DNA of 64,000 nucleotides from Archangium violaceum (GTDB lineage: Bacteria > Myxococcota > Myxococcia > Myxococcales > Myxococcaceae), in NCBI RefSeq assembly GCF_016887565.1, contig NZ_CP069396.1, forward strand, positions 1,701,001 to 1,765,000, read 5' to 3'. Shown here piece after piece: positions 37,070 to 45,102 of the stretch. The number at the start of each line of letters is the position of its first letter. Within the stretch, counting starts at the first letter, position 1. The notes beneath the pieces were generated by a model that saw only the letters and a program-made list of their open reading frames with translations, was not told where the DNA came from and made no database searches. Both the position numbers and the translations under genes were made by a program.

Positions 37070-38078
37070 CGGACAGCTTCGCGCCCGCGGGCGCGTCCAG
37101 CAGCTCCTTGGCCCGCGCCGGCAGGTACGCGTTCTTGTCGTCCAGCCGGGCCGTGGTGCGCACCGCGCGGAAGCGGTTGCGCCCCGACTCGCGCTCGAAG
37201 GAGACGAGCACGTCATCCCCCTCCATCTCGAAGTCCTGCTCGGCCAGCTTCACCGAGCGGTAGCGTCGCACCAGGGTGATGTCCGCCAGGTTGGCCTCGA
37301 AGTGGGGGCCACCGTCGAATGGATCGATTCGCTCCACGTAGCGGAACCCCACGCGCTCCAACATCCGCTGCACGCCCTGGGTGTTGGGACCCACCTCGCC
37401 GAGCACCTTCTGTACGCGGTCCGGGAAGAGCGACGCGTAGATGTCCGAGGAGGGGAAGAGCTCCTTGATGAACTCCTTGTTCTGCCGGCTGAGGCGGTCC
37501 GCCTCCTGGTAGGTGAGGCCGGTGAACTTCTTGCCGCACGCCTCCCAGAGCAGGCTGCGCCCATCCGGCAGCAGCGGCGGCAGCAGCTCGGCCAGCACGC
37601 GCGGGCGGAAGATGCGCCTGTGCATGGCCATGAAGAGGAAGCGCACGTAGGACAGCTGCTTGCCGGGCTTGTCCGGCGTGGCGCGGTAGGGCGGGTCCAC
37701 CACCAGGCCGCCAATCTCCGTGGGGCCCTCGTAGTTGTAGCCGATGGAGAGCACCTTGTGCCGGAAGTGCCGGCCGATGCTGGCCGAGTAGTGCTCGCGC
37801 TCGGACACGTCGTAGTAGATGTGCGGCGACTCGTAGGTGCCGTGCTGCGCGATGATCATCGACGTGCCGATGATGAGCTCGTTGCGCACGTCCTCCAGGA
37901 CGAAGAGGTACTCGCGCTCGAAGGGATTCTTCACCTTGCCCGCGAAGCTCTTCACGGACTTGTCGATGATGGCCTCGAGCGTCTCCTCGTTGTTGGGCAG
38001 GTTGACGGTGTTGAGCACCGCGGCGAGCCGCTTCAGGCCGGGCAGGTCGGTCTTCTGGACATCGCGCAAGACGAGCAT
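37053..38078 (-). CDS. astA: Arginine N-succinyltransferase (AstA family)
   Basis: 341 residues, the usual length for AstA, a GNAT-fold enzyme that succinylates arginine as the first step of the ammonia-producing arginine succinyltransferase pathway. Matching features are the N-terminal VLRDVQKTDLPGLKRLA, a long GNAT core (LSIGYNYEGPTEIGGLVVDPPYR), YVRFLFMAMHRR, and the C-terminal ERIDPFDGGPHFEA box. The other ast genes are not in the window, so the physiological substrate may differ (arginine or ornithine). Confidence 0.87.
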   Translation of the reverse strand: MLVLRDVQKTDLPGLKRLAAVLNTVNLPNNEETLEAIIDKSVKSFAGKVKNPFEREYLFVLEDVRNELIIGTSMIIAQHGTYESPHIYYDVSEREHYSASIGRHFRHKVLSIGYNYEGPTEIGGLVVDPPYRATPDKPGKQLSYVRFLFMAMHRRIFRPRVLAELLPPLLPDGRSLLWEACGKKFTGLTYQEADRLSRQNKEFIKELFPSSDIYASLFPDRVQKVLGEVGPNTQGVQRMLERVGFRYVERIDPFDGGPHFEANLADITLVRRYRSVKLAEQDFEMEGDDVLVSFERESGRNRFRAVRTTARLDDKNAYLPARAKELLDAPAGAKLSVIPFD

Positions 38079-38386
38079 GGGAGCACCCGGGTGTCTCCTC
38101 GCATGGAGTCACCACAGAGGGAGCGCACCATACACCAGCCCTGCATCCAGTCAGCCGCCTGGATGGCCTCCTGTGTCGACGCGCCGCGTTGGCCCCCGCT
38201 CGCTCGGCTGGCCGCTGGGTCTCATGAGAATTTTCGTCTCCGGAAAGACGATCGCCGGGAGGCAGACGCCTCTCCGCTCGCCCGCTCTGCTGTCAAGGCA
38301 AAAGAAATAACAGTCGCTTGAAATAAAGGTGGAACGTGGGACCGTAGGCCCTCGCCGTTGGGTGCAAAACATTAGCGAGGGAGCCC
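38079..38386. other. Intergenic region between divergent astA and polysaccharide lyase genes
   Basis: 308 bases without a convincing gene. The right half (about 38220-38330) is clearly AT-richer than its surroundings and probably contains both promoters. I see no clear -24/-12 site and no strong hairpin. Confidence 0.5.
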
Positions 38387-39316
38387 TTGAGAGAACTCCT
38401 GGTTTCACTTCTCGCCGTGCTGATGCCGGGTCTGTCATGGGCCGGAGTCGTCTGGAAGGGCGACTTCGAGACGGGGGACCTCGGCCAGTACTCGAGCTAC
38501 CAGTGGATGAGCGCGGACCGGCTCCAGGTGGTGCAGTCCCCGGTGCTCCAGGGGCGCTACGCGCTCAAGGCCACGGTGAGGCAGGGGGATGACCCCATCA
38601 ACTCCAGCGGCAACCGCAACGAGCTCGTCTACAAGGGTCGTGAGCTGGAGGGCTCGGAGTACTACTACCGCTGGCAGGTGATGTTCGCGCCGGACTTCCC
38701 CAGCGTGAAGACGTGGCAGGTCTTCACCCAGTGGCACCACAATGGCTGCTGCGGCTCTCCTCCAGTGGAGTTCTTCGTCTACGGCGAGGAGCTTCGCCTC
38801 ACGCTCACCGACAGCGCGACACCCTGGAAGACGAAGCTGGAGCGCGGCGTCTGGCAGGACTTCATCTTCCACGTGAAGTGGTCGTCGGACCCGAGCGTGG
38901 GCTTCGTCGAGCTGTGGCACAACGGTCAGCGGGTGCTGCCCCGGTACATGCACGCGACGATGTATCCGGGCGATGGCATCTACCTGAAGCTGGGCCTGTA
39001 CCGCAGCGACACCGTGCAGCCGGTGGGCGTCGTGTACCACGATGGTTTCGTGCAGGCGACGCGGCTGGACGACGTGCTGCCGCCCGCACCCGCGCCGGCA
39101 CCTGACGCGGGCACTCCGCCAGGAGGGGGCTCTTCGTCTCCTCCGAGTGAAGAGCCGCCACCCGTCGGCTCCTCCTCTCCGTGGCCCGATGGCTCCCCCC
39201 CTTCGACGTTCCCGGAGGAGCCCTCGCGCTTCGGTTGCTCGAGCGCGGGCGGACCGCTCTGGGCGGTGGCACTGCTGGGGTTGGGTGGACTGCTGCGGCG
39301 CGTGCGGCGCCGGTAG
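38387..39316 (+). CDS. Secreted polysaccharide lyase-like protein with MYXO-CTERM tail
   Basis: 309 residues with a signal peptide (LLVSLLAVLMPGLSWA). Residues about 20-230 form a jelly-roll like the heparin-lyase-I-type polysaccharide lyases: WKGDFETGDLGQYS at the start, the NRNELVYKG strand, WQVFTQWHHNGCCGSPPVEF, and WQDFIFHVKWSSDPSVGFVELWHNG. A Pro/Ser/Gly-rich linker (230-280) leads to a MYXO-CTERM tail: a Cys (GCSSAGG), one hydrophobic segment and an Arg cluster (RRVRRR), expected to be cleaved and anchored at the surface by myxosortase. The start is a TTG with GAGGG five bases upstream. It is likely to degrade or remodel an anionic polysaccharide; the substrate is unknown. Confidence 0.85.
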   Translation: MRELLVSLLAVLMPGLSWAGVVWKGDFETGDLGQYSSYQWMSADRLQVVQSPVLQGRYALKATVRQGDDPINSSGNRNELVYKGRELEGSEYYYRWQVMFAPDFPSVKTWQVFTQWHHNGCCGSPPVEFFVYGEELRLTLTDSATPWKTKLERGVWQDFIFHVKWSSDPSVGFVELWHNGQRVLPRYMHATMYPGDGIYLKLGLYRSDTVQPVGVVYHDGFVQATRLDDVLPPAPAPAPDAGTPPGGGSSSPPSEEPPPVGSSSPWPDGSPPSTFPEEPSRFGCSSAGGPLWAVALLGLGGLLRRVRRR

Positions 39317-39392
39317 GCCCTTGGTACTCGGTGCTACCCGTCGCGCGGGGGCCGTCGTATGAGGGGCGCGACGCCCGAGAGGAGACACCGAG

Positions 39393-40904
39393 ATGAGCGA
39401 CGCGCGTGAAGGAGCGGTGCCCCACCTGAGCTCCGAGGAGTTCCGGCGACTGGGCCACCGGATGGTGGATTGGATCGCCGACTACTGGTCCCGGCTGGAG
39501 TCCTTTCCGGTGCGCGCGGCGGTGGCGCCGGGCGAGGTGATGGCGAAGCTCCCCGAGCACCCGCCCGAGGAGGGCCTGGGCGGTGAGGCGGGCTGGGAGT
39601 CCGTCTTCCGCGACCTGGAGAACGTGGTGCTGCCTGGCATCACGCATTGGCAGTCGCCTTCCTTCTTCGCCTACTTCCCCGCGAACGCCTCCGGGCCCGC
39701 GGTACTCGGCGAGCTGCTGTCCGCCGGCCTGGGCGTGCAGGGCATGCTCTGGTCCACCAGCCCCGCAGCCACTGAGATGGAAACGCGCGTGCTGGACTGG
39801 TTGGCCGAGCTGACGGCGTTGCCGGCCTCCTTCCGCTCGGACTCGGGCACTGGCGGTGGCGTCATCCAGGGGACGGCGAGCGAGGCCACCCTGGTGGCCA
39901 TGGTGGCGGCGCGCGAGCGGGTGCGTGCCAGGCTCGGCCGCGAGGCGGAGCTGGTGGCCTACACCTCCACGCAGGCACACTCGTCCGTGTTGAAGGCGGC
40001 CATGCTGTCCGGCGTGGTGCGTGGCGTGTCGGATAACGTGCACCTGCGCTCGCTCGGAACGGATGCGCGGTGCGCGCTGAGCCCGGAGCTGCTGGAGAAG
40101 GCCATCCGCGAGGACCTGGCCGCGGGCCGTCAGCCCTTCTTCGTGTGCGCGTCGCTGGGCACCACCTCCTCGGGGGCCATGGACCCGCTGCCCGCCCTCC
40201 AAGGGGTGTTGGAGCGGACGGGCTTCACCGGCTCGGGCGGCTGGCTGCACGTGGACGCGGCCTGGGCGGGCTCCGCGCTCGTCTGCCCCGAGCACCGGGA
40301 CATGCTGCGGGGGCTGGAGGACGTGGACTCCTTCGCCTTCAATCCGCACAAGTGGCTGCTGACCAACTTCGACTGCAACGCCTTCTACACGCGAGACCGC
40401 AAGGCCCTGCTGGAGGCGCTCAGTGTCATGCCGGAGTACCTGCGCAACGCGGCCACCGCGAGCGGCGCGGTCATCGACTACCGCGACTGGCAGGTTCCGC
40501 TGGGCCGCCGCTTCCGCGCGCTGAAGCTGTGGTTCGTGCTGCGCCACTATGGCGCCAAGGGGCTGCGGGCCTACATCCGCGAGCACGTGCGACAGGCGGA
40601 GCTGTTCGCCTCCTGGGTGGAAGCGGACGCACGCTTCGAGCTGGCCGTGCCGCGCTCGCTGGCCCTGGTGTGCTTCCGGCTGCGGCCGAGGCCGGGCGAG
40701 GAGTCCGCGGCCACGGACGCGCGCAATCGCCAGCTGCTGGAGCGGCTGAACGCGAGCGGGAAGGCCTTCCTCACGCACACGGTGCTGCCCGGGGTGGAGG
40801 GTGCGCCCGCGCGCTACGTGCTGCGCATGGCCATTGGTTCGTCGCGCACCGAGGAGCGGCACGTGCGCGCGGTCTGGGAGCAGCTCGTGGCGCTCACTGA
40901 TTGA
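39393..40904 (+). CDS. PLP-dependent aromatic L-amino acid decarboxylase-like enzyme
   Basis: 503 residues, matching group II PLP decarboxylases (DDC/tryptophan or phenylalanine decarboxylase size). Features are the N-terminal EEFRRLGHRMVDWIADYW and HWQSPSFFAYFPANAS, the conserved GVIQGTASEATL, the pyridine-contacting Asp in LHVDAAWAGSALVCPEHR, and the Schiff-base Lys320 in FNPHKWLLTNFDC. It makes an arylalkylamine (tyramine, tryptamine or phenethylamine) from the amino acid; substrate choice is not readable. GAGGAGA precedes the ATG. It converges with a small gene by 11 bases. Confidence 0.93.
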   Translation: MSDAREGAVPHLSSEEFRRLGHRMVDWIADYWSRLESFPVRAAVAPGEVMAKLPEHPPEEGLGGEAGWESVFRDLENVVLPGITHWQSPSFFAYFPANASGPAVLGELLSAGLGVQGMLWSTSPAATEMETRVLDWLAELTALPASFRSDSGTGGGVIQGTASEATLVAMVAARERVRARLGREAELVAYTSTQAHSSVLKAAMLSGVVRGVSDNVHLRSLGTDARCALSPELLEKAIREDLAAGRQPFFVCASLGTTSSGAMDPLPALQGVLERTGFTGSGGWLHVDAAWAGSALVCPEHRDMLRGLEDVDSFAFNPHKWLLTNFDCNAFYTRDRKALLEALSVMPEYLRNAATASGAVIDYRDWQVPLGRRFRALKLWFVLRHYGAKGLRAYIREHVRQAELFASWVEADARFELAVPRSLALVCFRLRPRPGEESAATDARNRQLLERLNASGKAFLTHTVLPGVEGAPARYVLRMAIGSSRTEERHVRAVWEQLVALTD

Positions 40905-41196
40905 TGAGCGGTTGCAGCACGCCCAGGCGCTCGATGTCCTGGCGCATGGCCGAGCGCACCGCGTCGATGATGGCCTCGTCGGAGAAGTTCTTCACGAGGA
41001 CCATCCCGGGGGTCACCAGGGAGAGCGCCTGGTCGAGCTGGCGCCGCAGGTGTTCGGGGGTGAGGAGGGTGAGTCCGAAGCGGCGTCCGTCCTTCAGGCG
41101 GACCATGATGTCCAGACTGTCGCTCTGACTCGTGGCGAGCTCCTCGGCGACCAGCACCGAGGCGATCTGCCCATCCTTGATGTCGAGGGTGCGCAT
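40894..41196 (-). CDS. Small hypothetical protein
   Basis: 100 residues, no signal or membrane segment, alpha/beta composition with a C-terminal helix. It starts at an ATG (MRTLDIKDG). No family recognised. Its 3' end overlaps the decarboxylase gene by 11 bases. Judged real because its frame has the GC-rich third positions of its neighbours and no other frame is better. Confidence 0.55.
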   Translation of the reverse strand: MRTLDIKDGQIASVLVAEELATSQSDSLDIMVRLKDGRRFGLTLLTPEHLRRQLDQALSLVTPGMVLVKNFSDEAIIDAVRSAMRQDIERLGVLQPLINQ

Positions 41197-41280
41197 GGTG
41201 GCTCGACTGTAACCGCCCGCCGGCCAGGGGAGGGGGCTCGGGGTGGGGCTCCCGTCCACCGGTTCACCATCCGGCCGGGG

Positions 41281-41886
41281 ATGCCGACGCCGAGGAGACG
41301 GTATAGGTTCAGGTCACGGGAGGAACGCCTGAAGTCACCTCGGAGGCCCACGAAGGAAGAGCTCCTCGCCGCGGTGGGGAGGACGATGCCGGATCTGCTC
41401 GGTTCCGGGCTGAAGGTCCTCTTCTGCGGCATCAACCCCAGCGTGTACTCGGCGGTGGTGGGCTACCACTTCGCCAGACCGGGCAATCGCTTCTGGCCGG
41501 CGCTGCATGCCTCGGGTTTCACGGACCGGTTGCTGGCACCCCACGAGCAGGACGAGCTGCCACGGCTCGGGCTGGGCATCACCAACGTGGTGGACCGGGC
41601 CACCGTCTCGGCGGATGTCCTGACGGCGGAGGAGCTCGCCGAGGGCGGGCGGAGGCTGGCGGCGAAGGTGCGGCGCTACCGTCCCCGGTACCTGGCGGTG
41701 CTGGGAATCGGCGCCTGGCGCACGGCCTTCCGACACCCCGGGGCCTCGCTGGGGCTACAGCCGGAGTCGCTGGGCGAGACGCGCGTCTGGGTGCTGCCCA
41801 ACCCGAGCGGGTTGAATGCCCATTACACACCGGCGGCGCTGGCGCGGCTGTTCCGCGAGCTGCGCGGGGTGGTGGAAGGCGGCTAA
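41281..41886 (+). CDS. mug: Mismatch-specific uracil/thymine DNA glycosylase (Mug/TDG family)
   Basis: About 201 residues. Motif 1 is VLFCGINPSVYSAVVGYHF, with the Asn of GINP that positions water. The segment ARPGNRFWPALHASGF is the family signature, and motif 2 is NPSGLNAHY. The enzyme removes uracil or alkylated cytosine from G-U type mismatches. The start is uncertain: ATG 41281 gives a basic N-terminal extension, while a CTG at 41329 is preceded by a good ribosome site (GGGAGG, 5 bases) and begins the conserved region. The stop region overlaps the end of the Rieske gene by four bases. Confidence 0.88.
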   Translation: MPTPRRRYRFRSREERLKSPRRPTKEELLAAVGRTMPDLLGSGLKVLFCGINPSVYSAVVGYHFARPGNRFWPALHASGFTDRLLAPHEQDELPRLGLGITNVVDRATVSADVLTAEELAEGGRRLAAKVRRYRPRYLAVLGIGAWRTAFRHPGASLGLQPESLGETRVWVLPNPSGLNAHYTPAALARLFRELRGVVEGG

Positions 41887-43028
41887 CCGCGGACTCCGAG
41901 CGCCTGGTCCATGGCCTCGTGGAAGTAGCGCAGGCCCTGCTCGAAGCGGGCCAGCCGCAGGGAGGCGTTGGCGCCCGAGCGCAGTCCGCGTTGGATGGAC
42001 TCGCCCATGCGGATGTCCTCGTGCACCGCTTGCAGCAGGATGTCGACGTTCTTGTCCCAGTACCGGGTGGCCTTCTCGCTGGTGGGGGCCTCGGGGATGA
42101 GCGTGAAGGTGCGCAGCTCCGTGCGATCCAGATCCACCGGGTACACGGTGGTGACGGTGACGTGGTCCGGCTGCACCAGCAGCAGCGTGTTGGGGAAGAC
42201 GAAGTAGAGGATGTTGGCGTGCATGCGCAGCCGCCACTCCTCCTCGGGTGTCCCCACCAGGTCGCGCACGGTGCGTTTGGGGAAGACGCAGCGCAGGTGT
42301 GGCGACAGCCGGTCCACCAGCCCCATGTTGTCGATGAAGAGCGGGTAGATGGAGGTCCGGTGCGCGTGCTTCACGTGGTAGGCCTCGAGGAAGATCTCGA
42401 TGGCCAGCTTCCAGTTGAGTCTCAGCTCGAGCCGCTGGGGTCGGTACACCACATGGGTGTGCAGCCCGTAGCTGGAGAGCTCGGCGGCGACGGGGGCGAG
42501 GAAGCAGTCGGCGGCGAAGCGCGAGTCCTTGCGGCCCTGGGCCCAGAGGAAGCCGAAGCGCTCGGCGAGGGACACGCGCACCAGCCCCACGTTCTCGGAG
42601 GGGCGGCTGGGGAAGCCCACCTCGTGTGGCACGGCGCGCAGGCTGCCCTCGGTGTCATACGTCCAGCCGTGATAGGGGCAGACGAAGGCGTGCTTGTGTC
42701 GGCCGCACGCCTCCTCCACCAGCCGGGTGCCCCGGTGACGGCAGACGTTGAGGAAGGCGACGGGCTCGCCCGAGGGGGTACGGCAGATGAGCAGCGGCAG
42801 GCCGCTCACGTCATGGGTGAGGTAGTCCCCGGGCTCCGGCAATTGCGAGACGTGTGCCACCAGCAGCGGGCGGCGCTGGAAGAGGGTCTCCCGCTCGGCC
42901 TCCAGCCGGTCCGCGCGCAAGTAGCTCTCCACGGGAAGGCGGGACTCCTCGGCCTCCATCTGTGTGGTGCCCGTACGCAGGTGCTCCTGGATGCGGCGGA
43001 TGAGCTCGACCTGGGTCGTGTGATCCAT
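41883..43028 (-). CDS. Rieske non-heme iron ring-hydroxylating oxygenase, alpha subunit-like
   Basis: 381 residues. The Rieske cluster ligands are Cys96-x-His98 and Cys117-x2-His120 (CRHRG and CPYHGW). The catalytic mononuclear iron site lies in FLEAYHVKHAH (His218 and His223), with the third acidic ligand later. Such oxygenases hydroxylate or demethylate aromatic and amine-type substrates and need a reductase, which is not encoded nearby. The start at ATG 43028 is fixed by GGGGGAGGT seven bases upstream. It is divergent from the lysine-less PLP gene across 200 bases containing a 17-base palindrome. Confidence 0.92.
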   Translation of the reverse strand: MDHTTQVELIRRIQEHLRTGTTQMEAEESRLPVESYLRADRLEAERETLFQRRPLLVAHVSQLPEPGDYLTHDVSGLPLLICRTPSGEPVAFLNVCRHRGTRLVEEACGRHKHAFVCPYHGWTYDTEGSLRAVPHEVGFPSRPSENVGLVRVSLAERFGFLWAQGRKDSRFAADCFLAPVAAELSSYGLHTHVVYRPQRLELRLNWKLAIEIFLEAYHVKHAHRTSIYPLFIDNMGLVDRLSPHLRCVFPKRTVRDLVGTPEEEWRLRMHANILYFVFPNTLLLVQPDHVTVTTVYPVDLDRTELRTFTLIPEAPTSEKATRYWDKNVDILLQAVHEDIRMGESIQRGLRSGANASLRLARFEQGLRYFHEAMDQALGVRG

Positions 43029-43100
43029 GCACTGACCTCCCCCTGGGCTGCTGAGGGTAGTCCACCTACATCGGGCCCATGCAAGTGATTCAGGGCCTCT

Positions 43101-43117
43101 CATTCCCTGAGGGAATG
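43101..43117. promoter_or_regulatory. 17-base palindrome, operator candidate
   Basis: CATTCCC-TGA-GGGAATG is a perfect 7-bp inverted repeat with a 3-base centre. It lies 73 bases upstream of the Rieske gene and 112 upstream of the divergent PLP gene, a fitting place for a repressor or activator site. Confidence 0.45.
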
Positions 43118-43228
43118 ACGGGGAGTGCGAGGCATGGCGAAGATGGGTGACGCGCGGAGTGCGGCCCCATTAGGACCGCGCTGGGTGTCGATCATTCGTC
43201 ACTCGACAGGAGATCACCCGGCCGGTAG

Positions 43229-44563
43229 ATGCGCCGCCACATCATGAGCTCTTCCATCCACGTCCTGGAGCATCTGTTTTCCGCGGAGGGTTTCACGCCT
43301 GAGCAGAGGCGGCTGTGGCTGGTCGCGCTGGAGCGGCTGCTCGTCCCGGCGGGCGTGGGGCATGAGTCGGCGGTGCTCGCGGAGAAATGGGGGCGGATGA
43401 GCGCGCTGGATGATGGGCGCCGAGTGGACCCGCGCGAGCTGCCCGTGAGGGGCGAGAGCCTGGACGTGGTGGTGGAGCAGTTGCTGTTCCTGATGAAGGG
43501 GGCGCCGTCCGGGGTGAACCTGCCCGGGCTGCTCGGCGCGGTGTCCGCGGTGCTCGCGAGCGGTGGTGGGGCGCGGCAGGAGGAGGGCCTGCTGGCGGAT
43601 GAGGCGCAGTCGCGCGTCGTCGCCATGGTGGCGCGGGTGGTGGGCTACGACGCCGAGCGGAGTCAGGGCTTCACCGTCTGGGGTGCGCGCGCGGCGGTGC
43701 TGGCGGGGTTGCGCATGGCCATCGCGAGGCAGGCTCCCACGGCCCGGAGGAAGGGCGTGCCGCGCAACCTCTACTGCTTCGCCTCGGAGGCGGGGCACGA
43801 GGCCCTGAGCGAGGCGGTGGAGACCACGGGGATTGGGGGCTACCACCTCATCCGCGTGAGGACGCGCAAGGATGGCGCGATGGATCCGTCGGATCTGCAC
43901 GACAAGATGCGGGCCGTTGCTTGCGGTGGGGACGTGCCCGCCTATGTGGTGGCGACCACCGGCAGCGAGGGCGCGTGCGCCCTGGATGACCTGCAGGAGC
44001 TGCGTGAGGTGGCGGACAGCCTCACCACACGCCATGGGCTGAGGCCCGTGCACCTCCATGCGGACGCGGCGTGGGGCGGGCTCTATGGCGTCTTCAACGA
44101 CTATGACTTCCAGGCCAACCCGCTCGGCTTCGAGCCCCTGGTGTTGGAGGCGCTCGCGCACATCCGGACGCGGGTGCGGCACCTGCACCTGGCGGATTCG
44201 GTGGGGCTCGACTTCCGGTGGCTGGGGCGGGCCTCGTACCCGGCGGGCCTCTTCCTGCTGAGGGATGGGGTGGATCTGCACTCGGTGGGACTGCGAGCGC
44301 TGGAGACGGGAGGCGCGCTGGCCCTGCACGCGCAGCTGCGCGCCTTGGGGCTCGATGGCCACCGCCGGCTGCTGGCCGACGTGCTCCGGAGCGAGCGCGT
44401 CATCCGCCGCGGCCTGGGGCTGGGCCTGTCCGGTGTCTCCGCGGGTGCCGAGACACGGCGCCGGAGTGGTACGGATCAGGTCGCGAACCAGGCCTCCGGC
44501 CTCCCGCTGGAGGTGATGACCTTCTCCGGCGCGCGTGCGCCCCTGGCTCGGCCGCGGAACTGA
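43229..44563 (+). CDS. PLP-decarboxylase-like protein lacking the catalytic lysine
   Basis: 444 residues with the fold of group II PLP decarboxylases (glutamate/tyrosine decarboxylase, sphingosine-phosphate lyase type). The pyridine-binding Asp is kept (LHADAAWGGLYG) and so is the following strand ADSVGLD. At the place of the canonical D-P-H-K-W motif, however, the sequence is D-F-R-W (codons GAC TTC CGG TGG near 44210), so the Schiff-base Lys is absent. It is either a non-catalytic homologue or uses PLP otherwise. The start is ATG 43229 or ATG 43244; no clear ribosome site decides. It is divergent from the Rieske oxygenase. Confidence 0.8.
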   Translation: MRRHIMSSSIHVLEHLFSAEGFTPEQRRLWLVALERLLVPAGVGHESAVLAEKWGRMSALDDGRRVDPRELPVRGESLDVVVEQLLFLMKGAPSGVNLPGLLGAVSAVLASGGGARQEEGLLADEAQSRVVAMVARVVGYDAERSQGFTVWGARAAVLAGLRMAIARQAPTARRKGVPRNLYCFASEAGHEALSEAVETTGIGGYHLIRVRTRKDGAMDPSDLHDKMRAVACGGDVPAYVVATTGSEGACALDDLQELREVADSLTTRHGLRPVHLHADAAWGGLYGVFNDYDFQANPLGFEPLVLEALAHIRTRVRHLHLADSVGLDFRWLGRASYPAGLFLLRDGVDLHSVGLRALETGGALALHAQLRALGLDGHRRLLADVLRSERVIRRGLGLGLSGVSAGAETRRRSGTDQVANQASGLPLEVMTFSGARAPLARPRN

Positions 44564-44584
44564 GGGGCCGGGGCGAGAGGGCTC

Positions 44585-44995
44585 TCAGGCCACGTGCACC
44601 TGTTCCTTGCGTTTGCGCTCGTAGAGGGCGCGCGCCTCCGCCTCGGTGTTGGCGAAGAGGAAGTCGAGGTGCGACTTGCCGGTGACGTAGATGGCGATGG
44701 CCATGGCCTTGGTGGCGGCCTTCTGCACGAAGCCCGCGCCGACGTACACCACGCCGAGGAGCCACTCGGTGCGCAGGTTCTGGATGAAGTGCTCGCGGGC
44801 CTTCTTGTCGAGCTCGGACTCGGCGACGTCCACGATGAGGAAGAAGGGCTGCTGCGAGCCCAGCTCGCGGTAGATGGCGGTGGTGCGCCGGGCCTCCTCG
44901 AGGCTGGTGAGGCCGGAGTACTTCGCGACGACCAGGTCAGGAGGTTCGAAGCGCACTCGGTTGGTGCCGAACATCCACTCGCGGTGAGCCGTCAT
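44585..44995 (-). CDS. STAS/SpoIIAA-like protein
   Basis: 136 residues, no membrane segment. The pattern of a short beta strand, helix and FFLIVDVAES strand, followed by an amphipathic helix, resembles STAS-like/SpoIIAA-like domains found widely in myxobacteria. The family commonly binds lipids or partner kinases. Function unknown. It is divergent from the radical SAM gene. Confidence 0.65.
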   Translation of the reverse strand: MTAHREWMFGTNRVRFEPPDLVVAKYSGLTSLEEARRTTAIYRELGSQQPFFLIVDVAESELDKKAREHFIQNLRTEWLLGVVYVGAGFVQKAATKAMAIAIYVTGKSHLDFLFANTEAEARALYERKRKEQVHVA

Positions 44996-45102
44996 GATCG
45001 GACCTCCAGGGAGGATGCGACCAGTCTAGCGAGGGTTGGTCCGCCCGCGAGGGGTGCGACAATGGCTCTGTCGGCTGGTGGAGCGTGTTAATTTTCGACG
45101 AG

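Noticed and set aside
38250-38386. Possible cyclic-di-GMP (GEMM-like) riboswitch, from GGCAAA and GGGTGCAAAAC
   Set aside because: The conserved pairing and the GGACGCAAAG-type core cannot be laid out; only short matches remain.
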